Source: SVFI01 sp045588655 (GTDB taxonomy: Bacteria; Bacillota; Clostridia; Lachnospirales; Lachnospiraceae). Taken from it: a DNA stretch of 64,000 bases. Position 1 is the first letter of the stretch. The number at the start of each line of letters is the position of its first letter. Where the stretch lies: assembly GCA_045588655.1 (NCBI GenBank), contig JAZNEP010000023.1, positions 1 to 64,000 of the forward strand. The letters are read 5' to 3'. Position numbers and translations under genes: made by a program. The notes beneath the pieces were generated by a model. The model was not told where the DNA came from, ran no database searches, and worked only from the letters and a program-made list of their open reading frames with translations. This document shows positions 15,913 to 24,749 of the stretch, piece after piece.

Positions 15913-18900
15913 AAATATCCTTGTTTCCGCTGCGGCCGGTAGCGGAAAAACAGCAGTGCTTGTACAAAGAATCTTATCGTTAATTACAGATATAGAACAT
16001 CCGGTAGATATCGATCGGCTTTTAATTGTGACCTTTACCAGCGCAGCAGCGGCAGAGATGCGTGAACGTGTGCATTCTGCGATATTGAAGAGGCTGGAAG
16101 AGCATCCGGACGATGCAAATCTACAACGTCAAGCAACGCTAATCCATAATGCACAGATTACGACAATTGACAGTTTTTGTTTGTTTTTACTTAGAAATCA
16201 TTTTCATGAGATTGATCTTGATCCGGCGTTTCGAGTGGGTGATCCGGGAGAAGTCAAATTAATTGAGAAACAGGTTCTGTCGGAAGTGTTGGAAGAGTTT
16301 TATGCACAGGGGGAGCAGGGATTTCTTGCTTTTGCAGATGCTTTTTGTCCGGATGGAAAAGATGGAAAACTTGAGGCGATGGTAGAGGAACTTTATCAGT
16401 ACAGTATGAGTCATCCTTGGCCGATAGAGTGGTTGGATGCGTGTGATCAAACAGCAAATAAGTTAACTGAGGATAACTTATTCCAATCTGAATGGATGAA
16501 ATATGGTATGACGCTTGCACAGGAAAATACCAAAGAGGCACTGACAATGGCAAAGCGGGCCATGGAGATATGTGAGCTTTCGAGCGGTCCGTATATGTAT
16601 GCGGAGACATTGGAAGATGATATTCGTATTTTGGAACAATTGGTGCATAGAGTAGGTCGATGTACGGAGATTGAGTCATATGAGCAAGTACAAGCCGTGT
16701 TAAGTGATATAAAGTGGAAACGTTTGCCCATAAAATCAGATGATTCTGTTTTAGTAGAACATAGAGAGGAAGTAAAGGGCCTTAGAGAGCGCTACAAGAA
16801 AATAGTTACCGAAATGAGAGAACTGTATTTTGTTTCTCCTTGGGAATTGATATATGAGAAAGAAAAGATAGCGCAAGGTCTGCAGCACACGCTGATTTGT
16901 GTGACAAAGGCCTATATCGATAAGTTAGGTGAGGTAAAAAAAGAAAAAAATATTCTCGATTTTTCTGATGTAGAACATTATGCTCTAAATATATTGATTC
17001 GCGAGGGAGAACCAACCAAAACAGCACTTTGGTATCAGGAACATTATCGAGAAGTTATGATTGATGAGTATCAGGATTCCAACATGGTGCAGGAGCTTTT
17101 GTTGTCGGCAGTTTCGTGCGAAAAAGACGGGCAGTATAATCGCTTTATGGTAGGCGATATGAAGCAGAGTATTTACCGATTCCGGTTAGCGAGACCGGAA
17201 ATATTTATGGAGAAATATAACAGATACCAGAATGAAGAGAAAAACGAGTGTCTGATTTGTCTAAAAAAGAATTTCAGAAGTCGAGAAGAAGTGCTCACAA
17301 CTACGAATGCGGTGTTTGCAAAAATTATGCGACCACAGATTGGTGGAGTGATGTATGACGAGGAAGCAGCATTATATGTTGGAGCCGAATATCCCCAGAC
17401 AGACCAGTGTGAGACGGAATTGTGCATATATGAGGTGACAAAGGATGATGAGCTGGGAAAGAGAAAAGCAGAAGCTTATATGATTGCACAGAAAATCAGG
17501 GAACTGATGCAGACGATGAAGATAGGGGAGCGACAGCTTGCATATCGGGATATTGTGATTTTACTTCGTAGCGGGACGAATATAGCAGACGAGATATTAT
17601 CCGTGTTGATGTCAGAAGGAATTCCTGCATATGTGACGTCAAATACCGGCTATTTTTCAGCGCCGGAGGTCACGTTGTTGATGAATATGCTTAGGATATT
17701 GAATAATCCATATGATGATCTTGCATTTTGTAGTGTGGCGACCTCTCTGTTTTTTCGGATGACAGAGGAGGAACTGGCTATGATTCGAGCGACCACAGCA
17801 CGTGGAGTGACCTTATATGAAAGCTTCCGGGAGGCTTTGGGAAAAGAAGAAAGTTCACTTTCAAAGGAATGTCTGGAAAAAATAAAGGACGCACTCGGAC
17901 TGGTTGCAGAGTTGCGAGATGAAGCTGTAGTAAGGAGTATGACAGAACTGGTAAATGGTATTTTGGCTCGTTTTCACTATATAGAATACGTGGCAGCGCT
18001 TCCGGCGGGAGAACAGAGAAAAGCGAATGTTGCTATGTTTGTAGAAAAGACAGTGGACTTCGAAAAGACAAGTTTCCATGGGCTTTTTCAATTTATCCGC
18101 TACATGGAGCAATTAAAAAAATATGAGGTGGATTATGGGGAGGCAGCGACACTTGCAGAAAATGCAGACGTAGTGCGCATTATGACCATTCATAAGAGCA
18201 AGGGGCTAGAGTTTCCTGTATGTTTTGTGGCGGGGTTGGACAAACGATATAATTTGCGTGATACGACAGGAACTATGCTGGTGGATGCAGATTGGGGAAT
18301 CGCGTCGGATTATGTGTTGCCTGAAAAAAATAGGACAGGAAAGACGTTGCGAAAAATGCTGTTGGCACAAAAAATGAAGAGAGATAGCATAGGAGAAGAA
18401 TTACGAATACTATACGTGGCGATGACGCGTGCAAAGGAGAAATTGATTCTAACGGCAGCACAAAAAGATCCGGAGAAAAAAAGATTGCAATGTGCAGCGC
18501 TTGTAGATGGCAGAAGCGGTGAAATTCCAATTAGTGCTATTGCAGAAGCAGGATCGAATCTGACTTATCTGTTAATGGTCTGTGCAGCAGAAGAAAGTTG
18601 CATGAAAGTAACTTATTGGGCGGAAAATGACCTGAAGCTTACACAGGTAGAGCAGCTGATGGAAAAGTCATTCCGAGAAGATAGATTGAGATTACTTGAG
18701 GGGAATGAAAAAACAGAAGAGATACAAGAGAGACTTGAAGAACTGCAAGAGCGGTTTGACTATGTTTATCCGCATGGAAATCTTTCAGCACTCTATACGA
18801 AGACGAGTGTGTCGGAGTTAAAGCATGCAGCAATGAGAGAGGAACATGTACCTGTGATGTTTGAAACAGAGGATGCGGAAAAAAGTTACTTGCCGGCCTT

Positions 18901-19471
18901 TATGAGAGAAGAAAAGGTAATGCACGAAGGAGCGGCCAGGGGTAGTGCAATGCATCGTTTGCTGGAATTGATTGATTTTGAGAGCTACAGAAAGTGGATG
19001 GGGGATCAGAAGGAAGAGGCAATATTGCAGCGACTGTATCAAGACATCGCAAGTTGGGTTGAGGAAGGGAGAATCAGTGAGGAATATGCGAAGCTGATTT
19101 CGGAAACAAAAATTGTGCGATTTTTGAGAACTGATATTGTTAGGAGAATGGCAGAAGCACAGTCGCATAATCAGTTATTTAGAGAGCAGGCTTTTGTGCT
19201 TGCAGTTGGAGCGGATGAGTTAAATCCGGATTATCCGCCGGAAGAAAAAGTCTTGATTCAGGGGATTATCGACGTGTATTTTGAGGAAGAAGACGGGATT
19301 GTCATTTTGGACTATAAAACAGACAAGGTGATGGAAGCGTCAGAGTTGAAAGAGCGATATCGGACCCAGCTGGATTATTACGATGAAGCCATTTCACGAC
19401 TCACCCAAAAGCCGGTAAAAGAAAAAGTATTATACTCATTTTCGCTTATGGAAGAAGTAAGCTGGAAATAA
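15866..19471 (+). CDS. addA: Helicase-nuclease AddAB, subunit AddA
   Basis: AddA supplies the active UvrD-type 3'-5' helicase and a second nuclease. At 1201 residues it has the usual size. Motifs in order: Walker A near 22-30 (AAAGSGKTA), DEYQDSN in motif II near 395-401, helicase motifs V-VI (IHKSKGLEF; LRILYVAMTRAKEKL), and the C-terminal nuclease core (ILDYKTDKV). AGGAGG lies 9 nt before ATG 15866, inside the end of addB. A terminator follows 4 nt after the stop. Confidence 0.96.
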   Translation: MQFTADQQKVISTRNKNILVSAAAGSGKTAVLVQRILSLITDIEHPVDIDRLLIVTFTSAAAAEMRERVHSAILKRLEEHPDDANLQRQATLIHNAQITTIDSFCLFLLRNHFHEIDLDPAFRVGDPGEVKLIEKQVLSEVLEEFYAQGEQGFLAFADAFCPDGKDGKLEAMVEELYQYSMSHPWPIEWLDACDQTANKLTEDNLFQSEWMKYGMTLAQENTKEALTMAKRAMEICELSSGPYMYAETLEDDIRILEQLVHRVGRCTEIESYEQVQAVLSDIKWKRLPIKSDDSVLVEHREEVKGLRERYKKIVTEMRELYFVSPWELIYEKEKIAQGLQHTLICVTKAYIDKLGEVKKEKNILDFSDVEHYALNILIREGEPTKTALWYQEHYREVMIDEYQDSNMVQELLLSAVSCEKDGQYNRFMVGDMKQSIYRFRLARPEIFMEKYNRYQNEEKNECLICLKKNFRSREEVLTTTNAVFAKIMRPQIGGVMYDEEAALYVGAEYPQTDQCETELCIYEVTKDDELGKRKAEAYMIAQKIRELMQTMKIGERQLAYRDIVILLRSGTNIADEILSVLMSEGIPAYVTSNTGYFSAPEVTLLMNMLRILNNPYDDLAFCSVATSLFFRMTEEELAMIRATTARGVTLYESFREALGKEESSLSKECLEKIKDALGLVAELRDEAVVRSMTELVNGILARFHYIEYVAALPAGEQRKANVAMFVEKTVDFEKTSFHGLFQFIRYMEQLKKYEVDYGEAATLAENADVVRIMTIHKSKGLEFPVCFVAGLDKRYNLRDTTGTMLVDADWGIASDYVLPEKNRTGKTLRKMLLAQKMKRDSIGEELRILYVAMTRAKEKLILTAAQKDPEKKRLQCAALVDGRSGEIPISAIAEAGSNLTYLLMVCAAEESCMKVTYWAENDLKLTQVEQLMEKSFREDRLRLLEGNEKTEEIQERLEELQERFDYVYPHGNLSALYTKTSVSELKHAAMREEHVPVMFETEDAEKSYLPAFMREEKVMHEGAARGSAMHRLLELIDFESYRKWMGDQKEEAILQRLYQDIASWVEEGRISEEYAKLISETKIVRFLRTDIVRRMAEAQSHNQLFREQAFVLAVGADELNPDYPPEEKVLIQGIIDVYFEEEDGIVILDYKTDKVMEASELKERYRTQLDYYDEAISRLTQKPVKEKVLYSFSLMEEVSWK

Positions 19472-19474
19472 TGA

Positions 19475-19526
19475 AAAACTGCCAACCGGAGAGGAGGATA
19501 TTACTCCCCACAGGTGGCAGTTTTTT
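19475..19526. terminator. Bidirectional terminator after addA
   Basis: A 10-bp outer stem, AAAACTGCCA (19475-19484) with TGGCAGTTTT (19515-19524), runs into six T on the right and A-rich sequence on the left. A G/C-rich inner arm adds pairs. It can also stop the leftward glycosyltransferase gene. Confidence 0.88.
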
Positions 19527-19530
19527 GTAG

Positions 19531-20538
19531 TTAAATACGCTGTGCTTCATTCAAATAAAAGGCGGATTTTTCTGAATCTCCCAGTTTTTCAAAGCAATCT
19601 GCAAGCTGTGCATTAGCATCGCGGGTTGTATGCAGATTCAGAAGACACGGTGTGGTAAGAGCGGCGCTTAGCCAAATCAAAGCTTCTTCATAGTCACATT
19701 GAGACATGTAGTGCAAACCAAGCTCAAGACATATTTCTGCGCAGCCTTCCCCTTCACTGGTGACAGCCTTAGTTGTGTATTTGAAAAAATTTGCAACTTC
19801 ACCACGCAGACGGTATGCGCGTGACAGAATGCAGTAGGCTTCCATCTTTTCATCATTGCTGCGGGTATCATCTTGCACCGTGGAAAGGAAAGTAGGAATC
19901 GCATGGATAAAATCTGTTTTTTCACCTGCAATTAATAGTTCCTTAGCGTAGAGCGTGTGAAGATGTGAGCTCAGCCGGATATTATCGTGGTACATTTTTT
20001 CAAATGCTTGTAAATCGCGTGAAGCATGGAATCCAGTAGGTTTATGTAAGATTTCGATGTCACTGTCGTAAATAATTGGATTTAAGGAGACAGCTTCGTG
20101 AATCGGGTTAAACCAAGTAAAGGTACGCAATCTTTTATATAGTTTTGGACGATATTCTTTGTCATAATTGTAAATCGTGTTATAGGATAATTGATTACAG
20201 TAATACATTTGGACAATATCGATTTCTGGCAACAATCCCTTTTTGAGAAGGAGAAAACGTGCATGATTTTCTTCGTCCAGTACTTCGTCCGCATCTGCAC
20301 AGTAAATATATTGGCAGGTGGCTTTGGAGAAGGAATAGTTACGTGCATCCGCAAAATTTCCGTTCCATGCAAAGTCGTAGATTTTGGAAGTGTAATTTGC
20401 TGCAATTTCTTTTGTTCGGTCCGAGGAACCAGTGTCAACAATAATGATTTCATCCATAAGATCTGCGATGGAATCCAGACAACGTGCAAGTACCTCTTCC
20501 TCGTTTTTGACTATCATGCAGAGACTGATCGTAATCAT
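19531..20538 (-). CDS. Family 2 glycosyltransferase with C-terminal TPR-like repeats
   Basis: Residues 1-~200 form a GT-A domain: ISLCMIVKNEE, the nucleotide-binding VDTGSSDRT, and the metal-binding CADADEVL (DxD type). From about 215 onward are helical repeats of TPR type (CLELGLHYMSQCDYEEALIWLSAAL). GT2 proteins of this plan glycosylate surface polymers or, in the SunS-like subgroup, proteins and peptides. AAGGAGG precedes the start. It lies 18 nt downstream of the polysaccharide pyruvyl transferase-like gene on the same strand, so the two probably act on one surface glycan. The donor and acceptor are unknown. Confidence 0.82.
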   Translation of the reverse strand: MITISLCMIVKNEEEVLARCLDSIADLMDEIIIVDTGSSDRTKEIAANYTSKIYDFAWNGNFADARNYSFSKATCQYIYCADADEVLDEENHARFLLLKKGLLPEIDIVQMYYCNQLSYNTIYNYDKEYRPKLYKRLRTFTWFNPIHEAVSLNPIIYDSDIEILHKPTGFHASRDLQAFEKMYHDNIRLSSHLHTLYAKELLIAGEKTDFIHAIPTFLSTVQDDTRSNDEKMEAYCILSRAYRLRGEVANFFKYTTKAVTSEGEGCAEICLELGLHYMSQCDYEEALIWLSAALTTPCLLNLHTTRDANAQLADCFEKLGDSEKSAFYLNEAQRI

Positions 20539-20556
20539 ACAAAAACCTCCTTAGTA

Positions 20557-22278
20557 TCATTTGGTTTGCCAAATGGCTTCCGCGACCACTGTATCTAAGC
20601 AGACGAACGGAAGGTGCGGGATGTGATCTCCCGGATGGAACAGTTTCACCTTTTTACAGGTTGTTTTGTCATATATTGTTTTGTCACAAAAGGATCCATC
20701 TTCCAGGTACCAGAACCATGTATCACCAATAAGAAAACGAATGCGCCATCCGGCAAATGCTTTCTCGCTATGTGTATATGGGCAAGAAAGAAATACTTGA
20801 TTGCCATCGTTTGCAACCGGATCAGATAGCTGGATTTCTTTGGTTTTAGGAGCCTTTCGTGTTTGCTTACCATTTATGAGAGAGTCCCAGTTTTTGGAAA
20901 AACTAACAGAAGCAGCTTTGCTCCAGCTATAGTAGGACATTTGATAAAAACGTGAGACTTCCTGTATTTCCTTTAGTTCGACTTTTAATTTGTTATTAAT
21001 GTCGGCTCTTGTGTTGAGCGTTTTATAAATTCGTCTGAATTTTCTTTTTAATCTTTTTTGGTTTTCCCTCCATGAGACAGCTTGATAAGCAGGTATATTT
21101 TGGGAAAGATCATTATAGTCATAAGGTTCGTTGTTCATATTGTTTAATCCCAGTGCTTTCTTTATTCCATAAAACAAATGCTGATATACAGACATGATAT
21201 ATGCTTCGTCTTTTACTACCTTTTCGTCCAGTATCTGTTCGATTTTAGTAAAAATCTCATCGGATGTTAATCCGCATACATCCATGCAGCGGTCTGAATA
21301 TCCGACACAGTCATAGAAATGTTTTACTTTGGGATTCCAGATTAGGCCAATCGATGGAACCTGAAGCGAAAAGGCGATAATACTTGGGTGAAGTCGACAG
21401 GAGATGATGGCATCGAACGAGGAAATCGCTGAGACCAGTTTTTCCGGAGCATTCATGTTAAAGATACATTTTGTTTCATCTATGCCATGTTCCCGAATCA
21501 AATAGTCCATGAAGGCTTCGTCACCAAAGTGACCGCTTGTCAGCAGGCGATAATCATAGCCCAGCGCTTGGGCAGTGGATATAATATTTTTCCAGAGTGC
21601 CACGGCATCTTCCTTAGTAAAATCAATATGATTATCTGTAAAGCCGCTTGCCCGGAAAACAAAAATACCAATCGTTTTTTGTTTGGTATCTGCTTTAGGG
21701 CTCAGATAAGAACGAAAGGCTTCGCCGGTAAAGACAGCCGGGTCTGCGACGAGGTCGATAACCAAATTCGGATTAGTTTTGTATTTGTTTAGTTCTTCGA
21801 TTCCGTCGCGCGTAGTAATCTGTTGCACGCAATCAAAATTAAGGGTGCGTTTCAGACGCTGACATTTTTCGTTTTCTTCTTCGTAGTGCTCAATACCGAT
21901 TGCAGAAAATAGAACCGGTTTTTGATAAGTTTGCGCTAACTCAATAGTAGAAGCAGTCCGTTCATAAAACATCTGGTATTTGTAATTGAACAGTGGTGCA
22001 CCGCCAAAAAGAACCAGATCGGATTTTTTGACAATCCGGTGCATCGGACCGGATTGAAAACGATTTCCGAAAGCAATCAGTAACGGGTTTTTCGTCTGAA
22101 GGTACTTGGTTCCGACACTGGAGGCTGCACGACTGTCAATTCTGTAATCGCGTTCACTTAAGCCCAGATTGTGCATAACGGTTTTTATGAGTGCAATGTC
22201 ACAGGCTTCAATAATCTGATCACCCACATTATCCGAATCTCTGTTAGTTAAAAGTAAAAGTTGATATTTTCTTTTCAT
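20557..22278 (-). CDS. Polysaccharide pyruvyl transferase-family protein with C-terminal extension
   Basis: Residues 1-~350 match the polysaccharide pyruvyl transferase fold: LLLTNRDSDNVGDQIIEACD at the start, LVLFGGAPLFNY, and CRLHPSIIAFSLQVPSIGL near 280-300, as in CsaB/WcaK-type enzymes. These move pyruvate from phosphoenolpyruvate to a surface sugar. After a basic, probably helical stretch (about 395-440) the last 75 residues hold a Trp/Gly-rich segment (FAGWRIRFLIGDTWFWYLEDG) not usual in the family. The start is a weakly preceded ATG; GGAC lies 6 nt upstream. It forms a two-gene unit with the downstream GT2. Confidence 0.78.
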   Translation of the reverse strand: MKRKYQLLLLTNRDSDNVGDQIIEACDIALIKTVMHNLGLSERDYRIDSRAASSVGTKYLQTKNPLLIAFGNRFQSGPMHRIVKKSDLVLFGGAPLFNYKYQMFYERTASTIELAQTYQKPVLFSAIGIEHYEEENEKCQRLKRTLNFDCVQQITTRDGIEELNKYKTNPNLVIDLVADPAVFTGEAFRSYLSPKADTKQKTIGIFVFRASGFTDNHIDFTKEDAVALWKNIISTAQALGYDYRLLTSGHFGDEAFMDYLIREHGIDETKCIFNMNAPEKLVSAISSFDAIISCRLHPSIIAFSLQVPSIGLIWNPKVKHFYDCVGYSDRCMDVCGLTSDEIFTKIEQILDEKVVKDEAYIMSVYQHLFYGIKKALGLNNMNNEPYDYNDLSQNIPAYQAVSWRENQKRLKRKFRRIYKTLNTRADINNKLKVELKEIQEVSRFYQMSYYSWSKAASVSFSKNWDSLINGKQTRKAPKTKEIQLSDPVANDGNQVFLSCPYTHSEKAFAGWRIRFLIGDTWFWYLEDGSFCDKTIYDKTTCKKVKLFHPGDHIPHLPFVCLDTVVAEAIWQTK

Positions 22279-22326
22279 GATTCGTCCAATTCTTAGTAAT
22301 TTTCAATCTGTTTTTTTATATTCAAA

Positions 22327-22355
22327 TAGCCTGATATGTAAACAATATCAGGCTA
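22327..22355 (-). terminator. Hairpin downstream of thiT (weak terminator)
   Basis: A perfect 11-bp stem, TAGCCTGATAT (22327-22337) with ATATCAGGCTA (22345-22355) and a 7-nt loop. On the leftward strand it is followed by only three T before mixed A/T sequence. It lies between thiT and the pyruvyl transferase-like gene and probably gives partial termination. Confidence 0.6.
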
Positions 22356-22412
22356 TCAGTATAGTGCAAGTATATCATACCCTATAAAATGTGTAAATTA
22401 GTTAGATGAAGA

Positions 22413-23087
22413 TTAGTCTTGACTAAGCTGTTGCACTTTATCCAGGGCTCTTTTGACCGGTGGTAAACTGATAACAATGAGTGTGACAATCATCTCAATC
22501 AGGATGTAGCTGTAGTTATAAACAATAGGATAGATGGTTTTGAGGGAGAGAGGAAAACTCTCCGGCATATAGTCCATCCAGTATAAATAGCCGCCGATTG
22601 TGTGGAAGAGACCTCGCAGAAAACAGGCTGATATATAACCTATAGCTAACCCGTGCTTTCTTTTAAACCATAAGCCTGCGATACCAAGTGCCGTAAAAGC
22701 AAAAAAGTAATCGCAACATGTCTGGAATGGGGTAAGAAAATAGCTTCCGCCACTTTGTATAAATTGAAGGATGCTATAAGAAAAAGCGGTAAGTACACCG
22801 ATTTTAATACCGTATAGGTATCCGATATAGCAGATAAAAAACATACTGAAAAGTGTAACGGAGCCGCCCATCGGCATTTCATATTTGATATAGGATGTTA
22901 CAAATGCCAGAGCTAGTGCAATGCCGGCAAAAGCAAGTTGCTTGGCATTGAGTTTACGGGTCTTTTGAGTACGACCTGCGACAAGCGTAGTCAGCAACAT
23001 GACAACTAAAATTAGTATAGCTAGAGCAATATACCCCGGTTGGGTGAGTGCATAGTAGCCATCTTCAGTAGAAATAAAATTTGACAT
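22413..23087 (-). CDS. thiT: ECF-type thiamine transporter, substrate-binding membrane subunit
   Basis: ThiT captures thiamine in the membrane for the shared ECF transporter module (EcfA, EcfA', EcfT), whose genes are not here. The 224-residue protein has about six or seven transmembrane helices. The conserved ThiT features are present: a GGSVTLFSM-type loop, GLFHTIGGYLYW and a YNYSYILIE motif near the C-terminus. There is also an extra N-terminal helix ahead of the canonical region. An AAGGAGG site lies 7 nt upstream and is part of a hairpin. A TPP riboswitch in the leader fixes the substrate call. Confidence 0.93.
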   Translation of the reverse strand: MSNFISTEDGYYALTQPGYIALAILILVVMLLTTLVAGRTQKTRKLNAKQLAFAGIALALAFVTSYIKYEMPMGGSVTLFSMFFICYIGYLYGIKIGVLTAFSYSILQFIQSGGSYFLTPFQTCCDYFFAFTALGIAGLWFKRKHGLAIGYISACFLRGLFHTIGGYLYWMDYMPESFPLSLKTIYPIVYNYSYILIEMIVTLIVISLPPVKRALDKVQQLSQD

Positions 23088-23095
23088 AAAAAAAT

Positions 23096-23116
23096 CCTCC
23101 TTTGTCTGTCAGGAGG
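23096..23116 (-). promoter_or_regulatory. Hairpin masking the thiT ribosome-binding site
   Basis: On the leftward strand CCTCCT (complement of 23111-23116) can pair with the AGGAGG Shine-Dalgarno (complement of 23096-23101) across a 9-nt loop. Together with the upstream aptamer this suggests that the riboswitch acts at translation initiation, although transcriptional control is not excluded. Confidence 0.55.
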
Positions 23117-23166
23117 GGAGTAATAAGTGATAGATAAATAAAAACGCGCGCCATTTTCGTTTATCA

Positions 23167-23254
23167 ATGCTTCCTTACGCGGGTATTAACCCGATCAAGT
23201 AGTGAGGGTCAGAGTACAAATGAATACTCAATCTCAGCCTTAGCTCCCCTAGCG
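23167..23254 (-). promoter_or_regulatory. TPP riboswitch (THI element)
   Basis: The leftward strand reads CTAGGGGAGC, then the thi-box core GGCTGAGA, a variable P3 arm, ACCCTC, then ACTTGATCGGGTTAATACCC and GCGTAAGGAAGC. This is the TPP aptamer with all conserved blocks in order. It lies 80 nt upstream of thiT and represses it when thiamine pyrophosphate is plentiful. Confidence 0.96.
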
Positions 23255-23380
23255 GTTATGTTAATAAAACAAAAATAACATAGCTGATTTTTGAATTTGT
23301 GTCAAGCTTTTTTTGATTTTCTTATGGAATGGGTAGTGATATAATGTATGTGAATTAGAGAATAAGCAGAGGAAAAAGCG

Positions 23381-24730
23381 ATGTATCAATGTGTGTTATT
23401 TGATCTGGAAGGAACCCTGATCGATTTGCAGGAAAATGCAGATATAAAAGATGTGACAGGAAAGGAAATAGATGTTTTATACCCGGGAATAAGGGACATG
23501 CTATGCCGTTTGGCAGCAAGACAGATTGTGTTGGCAGTCGCATCCGACAGGCCAAAAGAACAGATTTGTGAACTACTCAAATATATCGAAATCGATGGTT
23601 ATTTTTCACTGGTTGTAGGAAATGATTCGGATATGGATGTGTCCGGAAAGGAAAAGATAACAATTCTGCAAGAGGGAGTAAAACAACTGAAAAAGAAAAC
23701 CGGCAGACGTTTAGGAAAAGAAAATGTAATGATAGTCGGAGATCGAAGGTGTGATTTGGAAGCCGCTATGGTGCTGGGAGTAACGGGTGTGGAAGTCAGC
23801 TATGGATATGCAGAGGATGGGGAGCTGATGCGTATGACACCGGATGCTCTGGTGGATGATGTAGAGCAGTTGGAAGAAGTAATTACGGGAGAAAAAGGAT
23901 ATTATCGGTATCGTGACAAATCAGCGTTTTTAAAAACAATTGAAATTTTGCGACCTTTTTTATTGTACTGGGCGCTGGAACTTATCATATATAATTTACT
24001 CTATTTGACTAGTAGCCAAATCTTGTTGCAAGGGCAAAATGGACAGCAACTGTCAGTCTGGCTGAATGCGGCTACAGCAATTGCTACATGGCCGATGCTC
24101 AGCGTTCTTTACAGGCGTAGTTATATTGGAGATACTTCACCTGTAGTGACACGACGTAAGTCGGTGCGTTTTAGCCAAGATAGTATACTAGTTGTGGTTT
24201 ATGCGGTGGCAATTGCAGTCGGTTTAAACATATTGATTGCACATCTTAGAATCATAGCAATCTCTGATACTTATGAACGGGTGTCGTCGACACAATATTC
24301 GGTATCGCTCTTAGTGGGGCTAGTAATCTATGGGATTTTGACTCCATTTACAGAAGAGCTTATGTTTCGGGGGATCTTATACAATCGTATTCGTAAATAT
24401 TTTCCGGTGCCGATGGCGATTATGCTGTCGAGTCTTATTTTTGCATGTTATCATGGAAATCTGGTGCAAATGTTATATGCTGGTATTATGGGGATGGTAA
24501 TGGCAATGCTTTACGAGTACTATGATCGATTGTTGGCTGCGCCGGTGTTATTTCATTGTGCAGCAAACATAATGGTGTATGCGCTCTCAAAGAGTAATGT
24601 GTTTGCGCAGAGCAATGGGCCGGTGTTGCAGGGAGTGGTTCTTCTTGCGGTGGCAGCAGGAATCAGTTGCTGGTATATCAAATGTTTTGCACAGAAAGCA
24701 AGTCGAAGGGGACAAAGAAAGCGGAAATAG
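23381..24730 (+). CDS. Fusion of a HAD-like phosphatase domain and a CPBP (CAAX) intramembrane protease
   Basis: Residues 1-~165 are a HAD-superfamily domain: motif I FDLEGTL (nucleophile Asp8, with Glu10 where Asp is usual) and motif IV GDRRCD (Asp121, Asp125). From about 185 to 430 there are about seven membrane helices with the CPBP motifs: Glu325-Glu326 and Arg330 in TEELMFRG, His358 in CYHGN and His392 in FHCAAN. CPBP proteins act as intramembrane peptidases or related factors in prenyl-protein cleavage and bacteriocin immunity. A single frame covers both parts with no internal start signal, so the fusion is real in this assembly. The role is unknown. GAGG precedes the ATG; a helicase gene follows 20 nt later. 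Confidence 0.82.
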   Translation: MYQCVLFDLEGTLIDLQENADIKDVTGKEIDVLYPGIRDMLCRLAARQIVLAVASDRPKEQICELLKYIEIDGYFSLVVGNDSDMDVSGKEKITILQEGVKQLKKKTGRRLGKENVMIVGDRRCDLEAAMVLGVTGVEVSYGYAEDGELMRMTPDALVDDVEQLEEVITGEKGYYRYRDKSAFLKTIEILRPFLLYWALELIIYNLLYLTSSQILLQGQNGQQLSVWLNAATAIATWPMLSVLYRRSYIGDTSPVVTRRKSVRFSQDSILVVVYAVAIAVGLNILIAHLRIIAISDTYERVSSTQYSVSLLVGLVIYGILTPFTEELMFRGILYNRIRKYFPVPMAIMLSSLIFACYHGNLVQMLYAGIMGMVMAMLYEYYDRLLAAPVLFHCAANIMVYALSKSNVFAQSNGPVLQGVVLLAVAAGISCWYIKCFAQKASRRGQRKRK

Positions 24731-24749
24731 AAAGTGGAGATAAGACAGA

